Origin: Alphaproteobacteria bacterium
GTDB lineage: Bacteria > Pseudomonadota > Alphaproteobacteria > Rhizobiales > Xanthobacteraceae
DNA: 5,762 nt
Direction: 5' to 3'
NCBI GenBank assembly: GCA_005884855.1
Contig: VAZS01000218.1
Coordinates: forward strand, 1-5,762
Part shown: one piece after another, positions 1-5,282 of the stretch
How the letters are laid out: the number at the start of each line of letters is the position of its first letter
Numbering within the stretch: the first letter of the stretch is position 1
Notes under the pieces: model-generated
Database searches by the model: none
What the model saw: only the letters and a program-made list of their open reading frames with translations
Told to the model about the DNA's origin: nothing
Made by a program: the position numbers and the translations under genes

Positions 1-113
1 CCAAGGTGCTGGCGCAGACTCGCGGAGTTTCTCTTGAGGAAATTTCGCGCCAGACCACCGAGAATTTCTTCCGCCTGTTCAGCAAAGTGCCATCCGCGGA
101 AGCGATGGCATGA
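1..113 (+). CDS. TatD-family metal-dependent DNase, C-terminal end (partial)
   Basis: The reading frame is open from base 3 and ends at the TGA at 111-113, leaving about 36 C-terminal residues that begin KVLAQTRGVSLEEISRQTTE and continue NFFRLFSKVP. The pattern of a hydrophobic helix, then SLEEI, then a T-x-x-N-x-x-x-LF tail is the usual C-terminus of TatD-family hydrolases (TIM-barrel amidohydrolase fold, divalent-metal 3'-5' exonuclease activity). The metal-binding residues lie upstream of the window and cannot be checked. The stop codon overlaps the start of the next gene as ATGA, so the two are probably co-transcribed and translationally coupled. From general knowledge, a TatD gene followed by an MBL-fold hydrolase is a common alphaproteobacterial arrangement, often after metG and DNA polymerase III delta-prime. 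The identification rests on a short tail and on this neighbour. Confidence 0.72.
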   Translation, partial: KVLAQTRGVSLEEISRQTTENFFRLFSKVPSAEAMA

Positions 114-907
114 CACTGACCCTGACGATTCTTGGCTGCGGATCCTCGGCCGGCGTGCCGCGTCCGGCGCTAGGGTGGGGGGCCTGCGACCCCAAGAATC
201 CGAAAAACCGCCGGCGCCGCTGTTCCTTGCTCGCGGAGCGGACCTCCGATCGCGGAACGACGCGCGTCCTGATCGACACCTCTCCGGATTTGCGCGAGCA
301 GTTGATCGACGCCAATGTCGATCATCTCGACGCGGTGTTTCTAACCCATGAGCACGCCGATCAGACCCACGGCATCGACGATCTCCGATCCGTCGCGATA
401 CATCAGCGCCGGCGCGTTCCGTTTTATCTGAGTCAATCGACCGCGCGCGACATCGTGCAACGTTTTTCCTACTGCTTCGCCTCGCCGCCGGGCAGCAACT
501 ATCCCCCGATCCTGCACCGTCATGAAATAGAATCAGGCGAAAGCCGCACCATCGAAGGGAAGGGCGAAGCAATCACGCTGTCGGCATTCAACATACAGCA
601 TGGCGATATTCCCGCGCTGGGCTACCGGATTGCCGATGCTGCCTATACGCCAGATGTCAACGACATCCCGCACGAGAGCTGGCCTTTTCTGGAAAAGCTC
701 GATCTCTGGATCATTGACGGGCTTCGCTTTACGCCGCATCCCAGCCACTTCAGCGTCAACGACGCGCTGTCCTGGATAGAGCGCTTCAAGCCGCGCCGCG
801 CCGTCATCACCAACATGCATTCCGATCTGGATTACGAAGTGCTGCGCCAAACGCTGCCGCCCAAAGTCGTACCCGCCTATGATGGCATGCGGTTGATAAT
901 AGGCTGA
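110..907 (+). CDS. PhnP/RNase Z-like MBL-fold metallo-hydrolase
   Basis: This is a complete 265-residue cytosolic protein of the metallo-beta-lactamase fold, of normal length for the PhnP-like group. It opens with a beta strand and glycine loop, TILGCGSSAGVPRP (6-19), followed by a Cys-containing segment (C26, C38) seen in this group. The metal motif is THEHADQTHG: H80, H82, D84 and H87, with Q85 where the motif usually has histidine. Later candidate ligands are H164 (QHGDIPALGYRI), D203 (IIDGLRF), H210/H213 (HPSH) and H237 (TNMHSDLDYE). PhnP itself is a cyclic phosphodiesterase; the substrate here is unknown, and phosphodiester hydrolysis is only the family expectation. The ATG at 110 is supported by GGAAG at 98-102, 7 nt upstream, and by the 4-bp ATGA overlap with the TatD-like gene. 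There is no signal peptide or membrane segment. Confidence 0.9.
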   Translation: MTLTLTILGCGSSAGVPRPALGWGACDPKNPKNRRRRCSLLAERTSDRGTTRVLIDTSPDLREQLIDANVDHLDAVFLTHEHADQTHGIDDLRSVAIHQRRRVPFYLSQSTARDIVQRFSYCFASPPGSNYPPILHRHEIESGESRTIEGKGEAITLSAFNIQHGDIPALGYRIADAAYTPDVNDIPHESWPFLEKLDLWIIDGLRFTPHPSHFSVNDALSWIERFKPRRAVITNMHSDLDYEVLRQTLPPKVVPAYDGMRLIIG

Positions 908-966
908 TTTCATCTGACGCAGGCCGCGCGATACCGTTTAGATCACGCGCGATGCCACCATGCCTC

Positions 967-2616
967 TCACGCTGAAATCGCCTTGGCCGAGTCCACCTGA
1001 GTGCGCAACATGAACTTCTGGATCTTTCCAGTCGAGGTTTTCGGAATCGGCCCGAACACCACGGCCTTCGGCGTCTTGAAGCCGGACATGTGGCTTCGGC
1101 AGAACGCGATGATCTCGGCTTCGCTGGTGCGGGCATTTTCCTTCAGCTCGATGAACGCGCAGGGCACCTCGCCCCATTTGCTGTCGGGTTTTGCCACCAC
1201 TGCGGCGAACAGCACCGCCGGATGCTTGTAAAGCACGTCCTCGACTTCGACCGATGAGATGTTTTCGCCGCCGGAAATAATGATGTCCTTGGAGCGGTCC
1301 TTGATGATCACATAACCGTCCTTATCGAGCACGCCGAGATCGCCTGTGTGAAACCAGCCGCCGACAAACGCTTCCTGGGTGGCTTTTTCGTTCTTCAGGT
1401 ACCCCTTCATCACGATGTTGCCGCGGAACATAACCTCGCCGATGGTTTCACCGTCACGCGGCACTTCGCGCATCGTTTCCGGATCGATCACAGTCACGGC
1501 TTCCTGAAGCGGGTAGGGTACGCCCTGCCGGCGTTTCAGTTGGGCACGCTGCTCGGCCGCCAGCTCGTTCCAGCCCGGCTGCTCCGCGCAAACCGATGCC
1601 GGACCATAAACTTCAGTCAGCCCATAGACGTGGGTGAGCCTGATTCCGATGCTTTCGGCACCCTCGAGCACGGCGACCGGAGGTGCCGCGCCTGCGATCA
1701 AGCCGATTACGGGCCGTGCGGCGGGGCCTTTCGGCGCATCTGGCGCGTTGATCAGGCTGTTGTACACGATCGGCGCGCCCGCCATGTGGGTGACCCCATA
1801 CTTCCTGATTAGTTCAAAGATCTTGGTGGGCTCGACCTTGCGCAAGCAAACGTTGATGCCGGCCGAAGCCGCGATGGTCCAAGGAAAGCACCACCCGTTG
1901 CAGTGAAACATCGGAAGCGTCCAGAGATAGACCGGATGCTGGCCGAGATTGCCCGCCAGAATGTTGCTGACCGCGTTCAAGTACGCTCCGCGATGATGGG
2001 TCACCACACCTTTGGGATTGCCCGTGGTCCCTGAAGTATAGCTGAGCGCGATCGCATCCCATTCGTCCGGCGGCAGACGTGGCACAAAACCTTCATCGCC
2101 TTTTTTCAGTGCGTCCTCGTACTCGATTTCACCCATCCGCTTTCCGCCGGCGAACGAGGCATCATCCACGTCGATGACGAAGGGTTTCGGGCCCTTCATC
2201 AGCTTCAGGGCCTCGCCGATCACGCCTGAGAATTCCGGATCTACCAGGATGATTTTCGCGCCACCGTGATCGAGCTGGAACGCGATAGAGGAAGCATCGA
2301 GCCGGATGTTGAGCGCATTGAGCACCGCACCCGCCATTGGCACTGCGAAATGCACCTCGTTCATGGCGGGGACATTCGGCAGCATCGCCGCGATCGTGTC
2401 GCCGGTGCCAATGTTGCGACCGGCCAGATAGGACGCAAATTGCCGACATCGCGCATAGGTTTGCGACCAGGTGAAGCTGCGCCCCTCGTAAACCGTGCTG
2501 ATTTGATCGGGATAGACGGCGGCGCTGCGCGCCAGGAAACTCAAGGGCGTCAGCGGAACGTAGTTGGCTGGCACCTTGTCCAGCCCGACATTGTATTGGT
2601 TCTGTTTCCCAGTCAT
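967..2616 (-). CDS. AMP-binding acyl-CoA synthetase (fatty acid/carboxylate-CoA ligase)
   Basis: This complete 549-residue ANL-superfamily enzyme should activate a carboxylic acid with ATP to an acyl-adenylate and then form the CoA thioester in the cytosol. All core motifs are present: the P-loop YTSGTTGNPKG (193-203), the adenine-site motif YGLTE (331-335), HTGD (423-426), the hinge region with D440/R441 and K443 leading to SGGEN (448-452), and the C-terminal PKTSTGKIQK with the adenylation lysine K531. The substrate-pocket stretch around LPMFHCNGWCFPW (234-246) is typical of medium/long-chain or aromatic acyl-CoA ligases of the Bradyrhizobium type, but chain length cannot be read from sequence. 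The ATG at 2616 has GGAG at 2624-2627 (minus sense), 7 nt upstream. It is convergent with the MBL gene (59-bp gap) and preceded by an unusually long non-coding interval carrying a candidate promoter and a small upstream ORF. Confidence 0.95.
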   Translation of the reverse strand: MTGKQNQYNVGLDKVPANYVPLTPLSFLARSAAVYPDQISTVYEGRSFTWSQTYARCRQFASYLAGRNIGTGDTIAAMLPNVPAMNEVHFAVPMAGAVLNALNIRLDASSIAFQLDHGGAKIILVDPEFSGVIGEALKLMKGPKPFVIDVDDASFAGGKRMGEIEYEDALKKGDEGFVPRLPPDEWDAIALSYTSGTTGNPKGVVTHHRGAYLNAVSNILAGNLGQHPVYLWTLPMFHCNGWCFPWTIAASAGINVCLRKVEPTKIFELIRKYGVTHMAGAPIVYNSLINAPDAPKGPAARPVIGLIAGAAPPVAVLEGAESIGIRLTHVYGLTEVYGPASVCAEQPGWNELAAEQRAQLKRRQGVPYPLQEAVTVIDPETMREVPRDGETIGEVMFRGNIVMKGYLKNEKATQEAFVGGWFHTGDLGVLDKDGYVIIKDRSKDIIISGGENISSVEVEDVLYKHPAVLFAAVVAKPDSKWGEVPCAFIELKENARTSEAEIIAFCRSHMSGFKTPKAVVFGPIPKTSTGKIQKFMLRTQVDSAKAISA

Positions 2617-2641
2617 CGGCCAACTCCAATTGCGTACGGCT

Positions 2642-2716
2642 TTACAGGAATCGATGGATACCCACGGAAAGATCGCCAGCAGATGTGTTGAGTAGCGCGC
2701 GTCGTGAAAGGCTCAT
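2642..2716 (-). CDS. 24-codon upstream ORF with Tat-like start (leader peptide or gene remnant)
   Basis: On the minus strand an ATG at 2716 is preceded by GGGAGAG (2723-2729) with 6 nt spacing, a better ribosome binding site than several genes in this window have. The frame encodes 24 residues beginning MSLSRRALLNTSAG and ends in TAA at 2642-2644, 25 nt before the acyl-CoA synthetase ATG. SRRALL followed by a small, Ser/Ala/Gly-rich stretch resembles the twin-arginine start of exported solute-binding proteins or oxidoreductases, but the hydrophobic core is lost after residue 14 (DLSVGIHRFL). It may therefore be the 5' stub of a deleted Tat-exported protein, or a translated leader upstream of the synthetase. 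It has no run of one amino acid typical of an attenuator. Function is unknown and translation is only inferred. Confidence 0.35.
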   Translation of the reverse strand: MSLSRRALLNTSAGDLSVGIHRFL

Positions 2717-2737
2717 CTCGATCTCTCCCTGGGATTA

Positions 2738-2766
2738 TTGTTCTTATGGAGATGCTATCCTATACG
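2738..2766 (+). promoter_or_regulatory. Weak sigma70-like promoter candidate on + strand
   Basis: TTGTTC (2738-2743) and TATACG (2761-2766) are separated by exactly 17 bp, and the inferred start would be near 2773, about 30 nt before the nested stem at 2804-2871. The matches to consensus are only moderate (TTG and TATA are the conserved halves). I list it because it would transcribe that structure in the orientation where its non-Watson-Crick pairs are G-U. Confidence 0.2.
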
Positions 2767-2803
2767 GACCTGATTACGCTGCGTCATCGGCGATCTCGCA
2801 ACG

Positions 2804-2871
2804 CGGCTTATTGCAGCGTCGGCGAACAACGGCAACGCCGATGCTTTATACGGAGCGCCGCCGATAAGCCG
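2804..2871 (+). ncRNA. Candidate structured RNA: nested stems forming a possible three-way junction
   Basis: Two long stems are nested in 68 nt. The outer stem pairs 2804-2813 (CGGCTTATTG) with 2862-2871 (CGATAAGCCG), 10 pairs with one T-G wobble. Inside it, 2815-2824 (AGCGTCGGCG) pairs with 2836-2845 (CGCCGATGCT), 10 pairs with one G-T wobble, around an 11-nt loop. A third 3-bp stem, CGG/CCG at 2851-2853 and 2858-2860, could complete a three-way junction. Both imperfect pairs are G-U in a plus-strand transcript but A-C mismatches in a minus-strand one, which favours plus-strand RNA. No T-tract terminator follows. I do not recognise it as a known riboswitch or sRNA family, and a GC-rich background raises the chance of fortuitous pairing. 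Confidence 0.3.
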
Positions 2872-2881
2872 GTCCCATCGC

Positions 2882-2938
2882 GCTGCCGGTCGAACTCCAA
2901 ATCATGTTCAAGTCATGCTCAACGCTTGAAGCGGCAGC
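2882..2938. repeat. Nested inverted repeats with an imperfect 11-bp tandem repeat
   Basis: GCTGCCG (2882-2888) is the exact reverse complement of CGGCAGC (2932-2938). Inside that pair, TTCAAG (2907-2912) is the reverse complement of CTTGAA (2925-2930). Overlapping these, TCATGTTCAAG (2902-2912) is followed directly by TCATGCTCAAC (2913-2923), a tandem duplication matching at 9 of 11 positions. It could be a pair of protein-binding half-sites or a small hairpin; no known element is recognised. Confidence 0.35.
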
Positions 2939-2960
2939 CGCGCAGGCTCCATATCGGCTG

Positions 2961-2976
2961 GAATTCTGAAGAATTC
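2961..2976. promoter_or_regulatory. 16-bp near-perfect palindrome, possible operator
   Basis: GAATTCTGAAGAATTC consists of perfect 7-bp arms (GAATTCT/AGAATTC) around a 2-bp centre. It lies about 23-38 bp downstream of the start inferred from the minus-strand promoter at 3006-3034, a position at which a repressor could block transcription toward the acyl-CoA synthetase. TetR-family regulators often control acyl-CoA metabolism genes through palindromes of this size, but no regulator gene is visible in the window. Binding is inferred from symmetry and position only. Confidence 0.4.
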
Positions 2977-3005
2977 TACATAAGTCATTGATATCGCGAT
3001 GTCTA

Positions 3006-3034
3006 ATTATATTCCATAATATACCTTATGCGAA
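3006..3034 (-). promoter_or_regulatory. Candidate sigma70 promoter reading toward acyl-CoA synthetase
   Basis: Reading the minus strand, TTCGCA (3034-3029) is followed after exactly 17 bp by a perfect TATAAT (3011-3006). The -35 matches TTGACA at 4 of 6 positions. The inferred start is near 2999, giving a leader of about 380 nt before the synthetase ATG at 2616. The -10 box and spacer overlap a second palindrome at 3008-3023 (TATATT-CCAT-AATATA). This is the most AT-rich stretch in the window. The long leader is unusual, so a second start nearer the gene is possible. Confidence 0.4.
3008..3023. repeat. 16-bp AT-rich palindrome over the promoter
   Basis: TATATT and AATATA are perfect 6-bp inverted arms around CCAT. 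The element covers part of the -10 box and the spacer of the minus-strand promoter candidate, so it could be an operator, or simply reflect the A/T bias of that promoter. Given the low complexity, chance symmetry is quite possible. Confidence 0.3.
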
Positions 3035-3081
3035 TCCGACTTTTGGGCACTGGGCATGGCTCGTGCCGTTCCCCTGCCGTC

Positions 3082-3755
3082 TCATCGTCCTCTGAAGCGC
3101 GGCTTGCGCTTGCTCAGGAACGCCGCGACACCCTCCTTGTGATCCTCGGTCAGGCTCGCGAGCGCGAACTGATCGACGTCCATGTGGCTAGCTCCGCGGC
3201 GCTGATGCGCTGGTCGGCCAGGATCACCGCCTGTTTGGTTCGAGCCGGTCCGATCAAATGCAGCATGCGTGGAATGCTTTGCCAGCTCATGTTCATGCCG
3301 AGGCCAATCTCGGGCACGCGCAGATGGGCGTCGCAGCCCATGATCCGAAAATCCAGCGCGACCGCCAGCGCCACGCCGCCGCCGATGCAAAACCCCTCAA
3401 TGGCAGCGATCGTGATCTGCTCCATTTCGTGCCAGGCTTGGGTCAGCCGCGTCCCCAGCTTGAGGTGCCGCCGCAATGAGCCGAGATCCATTGTGCGGCG
3501 CGAGAGACCTTCGGGATCCCTGAGATCAAAGCCGGCGCTGAACGCGTGCGCGCCGCCGGTCAACACCACCACAGAGGTTTCGCTGTCATCCTCGAAGGTG
3601 CGGGCGGCACGGGTGAGTTGACGAAGCGCTTCCGGCGAGAGCGCGTTGATGGCGTCGCCACGGTCGAAGCGCACCACGGCGATGCGGCCATCGGGCCCGA
3701 GGCCTTTTTCGATTTTTACGAATTCCGTCAAGCCATGTGCCTCCCCGCCAACCAT
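3082..3755 (-). pseudogene. Enoyl-CoA hydratase/isomerase (crotonase family), internal deletion and frameshift
   Basis: The frame starting at 3755 encodes 190 good crotonase residues: the first oxyanion-hole segment AFSAGFDL (71-78), the second GFCIGGGVALA (121-131), and PEIGLG (148-153) with the catalytic-type glutamate E149. The other glutamate of classical hydratases is alanine here (A129). After ISAAELA (184-190) the frame runs into 11 unrelated residues and stops at 3150. The next frame then gives HMDVDQFALAS and, at its end, EGVAAFLSKRKPRFRGR, the normal crotonase C-terminus, stopping at 3082. From family length, about 45-60 residues between these points are missing, and the loss is not a multiple of three. 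The junction lies near 3184-3199. A better start may be TTG at 3731, 8 nt after GGGGAGG (3740-3746), giving LTEFVKIEKG. The gene follows the beta-barrel gene by 15 nt, so it was probably the second gene of an operon. Confidence 0.85.
3740..3746 (-). promoter_or_regulatory. Strong Shine-Dalgarno favouring a TTG start for the crotonase
   Basis: GGGGAGG on the minus strand lies 8 nt before the TTG at 3731-3729 but inside the reading frame that begins at the ATG at 3755. That upstream ATG has no good Shine-Dalgarno, only CAAG directly adjacent. Residues after the TTG (TEFVKIEKGLGPDG) look like a natural crotonase N-terminus, so the first eight residues of the longer version are probably not translated. 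Confidence 0.5.
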
Positions 3756-3770
3756 CTTGGCAAGGATAGC

Positions 3771-4529
3771 TCATAAATGGCCCGTGCGCTCACGAACCGG
3801 GCTTTCCGGTGCGGGAAAGCGAACCGTCGTTCCGATGGTGATCCAGTTGGCGTTTTCGCCGTTGATGTTCCGGCCGTAGATGACGTCGACCGAAAAAATC
3901 TCATTGGGGCGATAACGTACGCCGGTCTGAAATCGCGGCCGGACTACACTGGGAATATCGGCGGCGCCGGCCTGCCCGAATGTCTCGATGGTCCATTGCA
4001 AGACGTCGGTAAACTTCCAGTCGAAACCGACCCCGTAGGTCAGATAGTGCCGGTCGACCGCGCGGTTCCAAAGCCAGCCTGCATTGAGGTTGATACGCAT
4101 GGTTTCGGACAGCCGGAGTGTCGCCGGCACCACCGCAAACGCGGTGAGATTTTCGCCGGTCAGTGCGTCGAATGAGCCGCCGGCATAGAATGAAAACCCA
4201 AACTTTCCAATCCCGGTCGGAACGAGGTTCGTCTTGGCCTTGGGTGCGATGGTGGTACTCCAGGCGCCATCGGCGCGCGATGGGTTGGTCAACAGGCTCA
4301 ATTCGACCGGTTTGAAGAGATCCACCACGCAGGAAGGATTGGCCACGGCGGAGAAATCGGTGTTGCTCGCGCTCGAAATCCAGCTTTCGACCTTGCATGA
4401 GCCGACCTCGGAGATATCGGCAGCATCCACCGCATAGGCGTTGTTGGCTGCGCGCGCTTCGAGCGTCATCAACGACACCAACACAGTCGGCGCCGCAGCG
4501 AATATGGTGCTCAGCCTCGGTAATCCCAT
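3771..4529 (-). CDS. Secreted, probable outer-membrane beta-barrel protein of unknown function
   Basis: This is a complete 252-residue protein. Residues 1-27 form a Sec signal peptide: R5, a hydrophobic core of about 8-23, and an ARA site before ANN. The mature part has two cysteines (C45, C67) that could form a periplasmic disulfide. From about 75 on it is a series of short strands with alternating hydrophobic and polar residues, separated by Gly/Asn/Asp turns (for example FGFSFYAGGSF at 110-120, MRINLNAGWLW at 144-154, FQTGVRYRP at 200-208, IFSVDVIYGR at 211-220). The last strand, WITIGTTVRF (229-238), ends in phenylalanine like an outer-membrane barrel signal, but a 14-residue tail follows. 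The ATG at 4529 has a weak AGG 8 nt upstream. I do not recognise the family; a porin-like or transporter role is only suggested by the fold. It shares a strand with, and lies 15 nt before, the broken crotonase. Confidence 0.65.
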   Translation of the reverse strand: MGLPRLSTIFAAAPTVLVSLMTLEARAANNAYAVDAADISEVGSCKVESWISSASNTDFSAVANPSCVVDLFKPVELSLLTNPSRADGAWSTTIAPKAKTNLVPTGIGKFGFSFYAGGSFDALTGENLTAFAVVPATLRLSETMRINLNAGWLWNRAVDRHYLTYGVGFDWKFTDVLQWTIETFGQAGAADIPSVVRPRFQTGVRYRPNEIFSVDVIYGRNINGENANWITIGTTVRFPAPESPVRERTGHL

Positions 4530-4655
4530 CCGGAAAACCTATCTGAGTCTCCGCCGGCCAAGAACATCAGATGGCTTGAAAGGCCCTAAATCCCGATTAT
4601 CTGGCGCTCCAGCAGCATCTCGACAGCTTCTGAATATTCCGCCTATGCTTCCGAC
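4530..4655. promoter_or_regulatory. Divergent intergenic region; weak promoter candidate for nthAB
   Basis: This 126-bp gap separates the divergent beta-barrel gene and nthA, so both 5' signals should lie here. The best plus-strand candidate is TTGAAA (4576-4581) with TATCTG (4598-4603) at 16-bp spacing, which would start nthA transcription about 45 nt before its ATG. The -10 match is poor. nthA lacks a clear Shine-Dalgarno. No strong palindrome that would mark an operator is visible. Confidence 0.3.
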
Positions 4656-5282
4656 ATGACCGCTCACGATCACCATCATGATCACGACCATTCGGACTTG
4701 TCCGAGACCGAATTGCGTGTGCGCGCGCTCGAGAGCATCCTGACCGAGAAGGGTTATGTCGATCCGGCCGCGCTCGACCTGTTAATCGAAACCTACGAGA
4801 CCAAGGTCGGGCCGCGCAACGGCGCGCGCGTGGTGGCGCGGGCATGGGCCGATCCCGCTTTTCGCGCCCGCCTCATCCGGGATGCCACGCCGGCAATTGC
4901 CGAACTCGGCTATGCCGGGCGTCAGGGCGAACACATCGTGGCACTCGAGAACACCCCTCGCCTTCACAACATGGTCGTGTGTACGCTTTGCTCCTGTTAT
5001 CCTTGGCCGGTGCTTGGATTGCCGCCGGTCTGGTACAAGTCCGCGCCCTATCGCTCCAAGGCGGTGAAGGATCCGCGCGGCGTGCTCCGCGATTTCGGTT
5101 TTGACTTGCCTGAAGGCACCGACATTCGCGTCTGGGATTCGACCGCGGAAATTCGATATCTCGTGCTGCCGATGCGACCGGCCGGTACGGAGGGCTGGAG
5201 CGAAGAGCGCCTTGCGGAGCTCGTCACCCGCGACAGCATGATCGGGACCGGATTGCCGAAACACCCGCATGAGGTCGCCTGA
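4656..5282 (+). CDS. nthA: Nitrile hydratase alpha subunit, cobalt type
   Basis: This complete 208-residue protein is the metal-binding subunit of nitrile hydratase, which hydrates nitriles to amides in the cytosol as an alpha-beta heterodimer or tetramer. The metal site is [14 protein letters not shown], with C109, C112 and C114 as ligands. Two of these cysteines are normally oxidised to sulfinic and sulfenic acids. Threonine at 110 (CTLCSC) indicates a Co(III) enzyme; iron enzymes have CSLCSC. Further family segments are [14 protein letters not shown] (51-64), [15 protein letters not shown] (123-137), [16 protein letters not shown] (157-172) and TRDSMIGT (191-198). The N-terminus is strongly histidine-rich (H4, H6-H8, H10, H12), an extension found in some homologues. 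The homologous thiocyanate hydrolase gamma subunit is less likely, because a fused-type nitrile hydratase beta subunit follows directly. The start is the ATG before the His-rich segment, without a strong Shine-Dalgarno. The stop overlaps nthB as TGATG. Confidence 0.95.
   Translation: MTAHDHHHDHDHSDLSETELRVRALESILTEKGYVDPAALDLLIETYETKVGPRNGARVVARAWADPAFRARLIRDATPAIAELGYAGRQGEHIVALENTPRLHNMVVCTLCSCYPWPVLGLPPVWYKSAPYRSKAVKDPRGVLRDFGFDLPEGTDIRVWDSTAEIRYLVLPMRPAGTEGWSEERLAELVTRDSMIGTGLPKHPHEVA

Larger units (their letters stand above)
2617..3081. other. 465-bp interval between acyl-CoA synthetase and crotonase pseudogene
   Basis: No conventional protein gene is supported here. The interval divides into three parts. 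The part nearest the synthetase (2617-2730) holds its Shine-Dalgarno and a 24-codon minus-strand ORF. The middle (2730-2940) is GC-rich and full of nested inverted repeats. The part nearest the crotonase (2960-3030) is strikingly AT-rich against the background and carries two palindromes and a promoter-like pair. The two overlapping plus-strand reading frames of 60 and 95 codons here (2685-2867 and 2704-2991) have arginine- and serine-rich translations, no Shine-Dalgarno I can see, and no recognisable domain, so I do not call them. The length and the mixture of signals fit either a long regulated leader or the scar of lost genes, and the adjoining crotonase has certainly suffered a deletion. 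Confidence 0.6.

Noticed and set aside
925..951. CGCGCG at 925-930 and 946-951 between the convergent MBL and synthetase genes, a possible bidirectional terminator
   Set aside because: Only a 6-bp stem around a 15-nt loop, with no T-tract on either side; the same bases also form a direct repeat, CGCGCGAT. Too weak to call.
2685..2991. Two overlapping plus-strand frames of 60 and 95 codons in the non-coding interval
   Set aside because: Composition is Arg/Ser-rich without hydrophobic cores or motifs, no ribosome binding site is evident, and they overlap inverted repeats; not supported as genes.
3184..3199. Insertion sequence or its footprint as the cause of the crotonase break
   Set aside because: No inverted terminal repeats, target-site duplication or transposase fragment is visible around the junction; sequence is lost rather than added.
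3150..3200. Programmed ribosomal frameshift joining the two crotonase frames
   Set aside because: No slippery run is present at the junction, and even a shift would leave roughly 45-60 family-conserved residues missing, so deletion is the better explanation.
3028..3621. 197-codon plus-strand reading frame starting in the AT-rich region
   Set aside because: It lies almost entirely antisense to the crotonase, and its arginine/serine-rich translation has no domain; it is a shadow of a GC-rich gene.
4645..4659. Four-codon ORF (MLPT) ending in an ATGA overlap with the nthA start
   Set aside because: It has no Shine-Dalgarno and a four-codon frame arises easily by chance; a translational coupling role cannot be supported.
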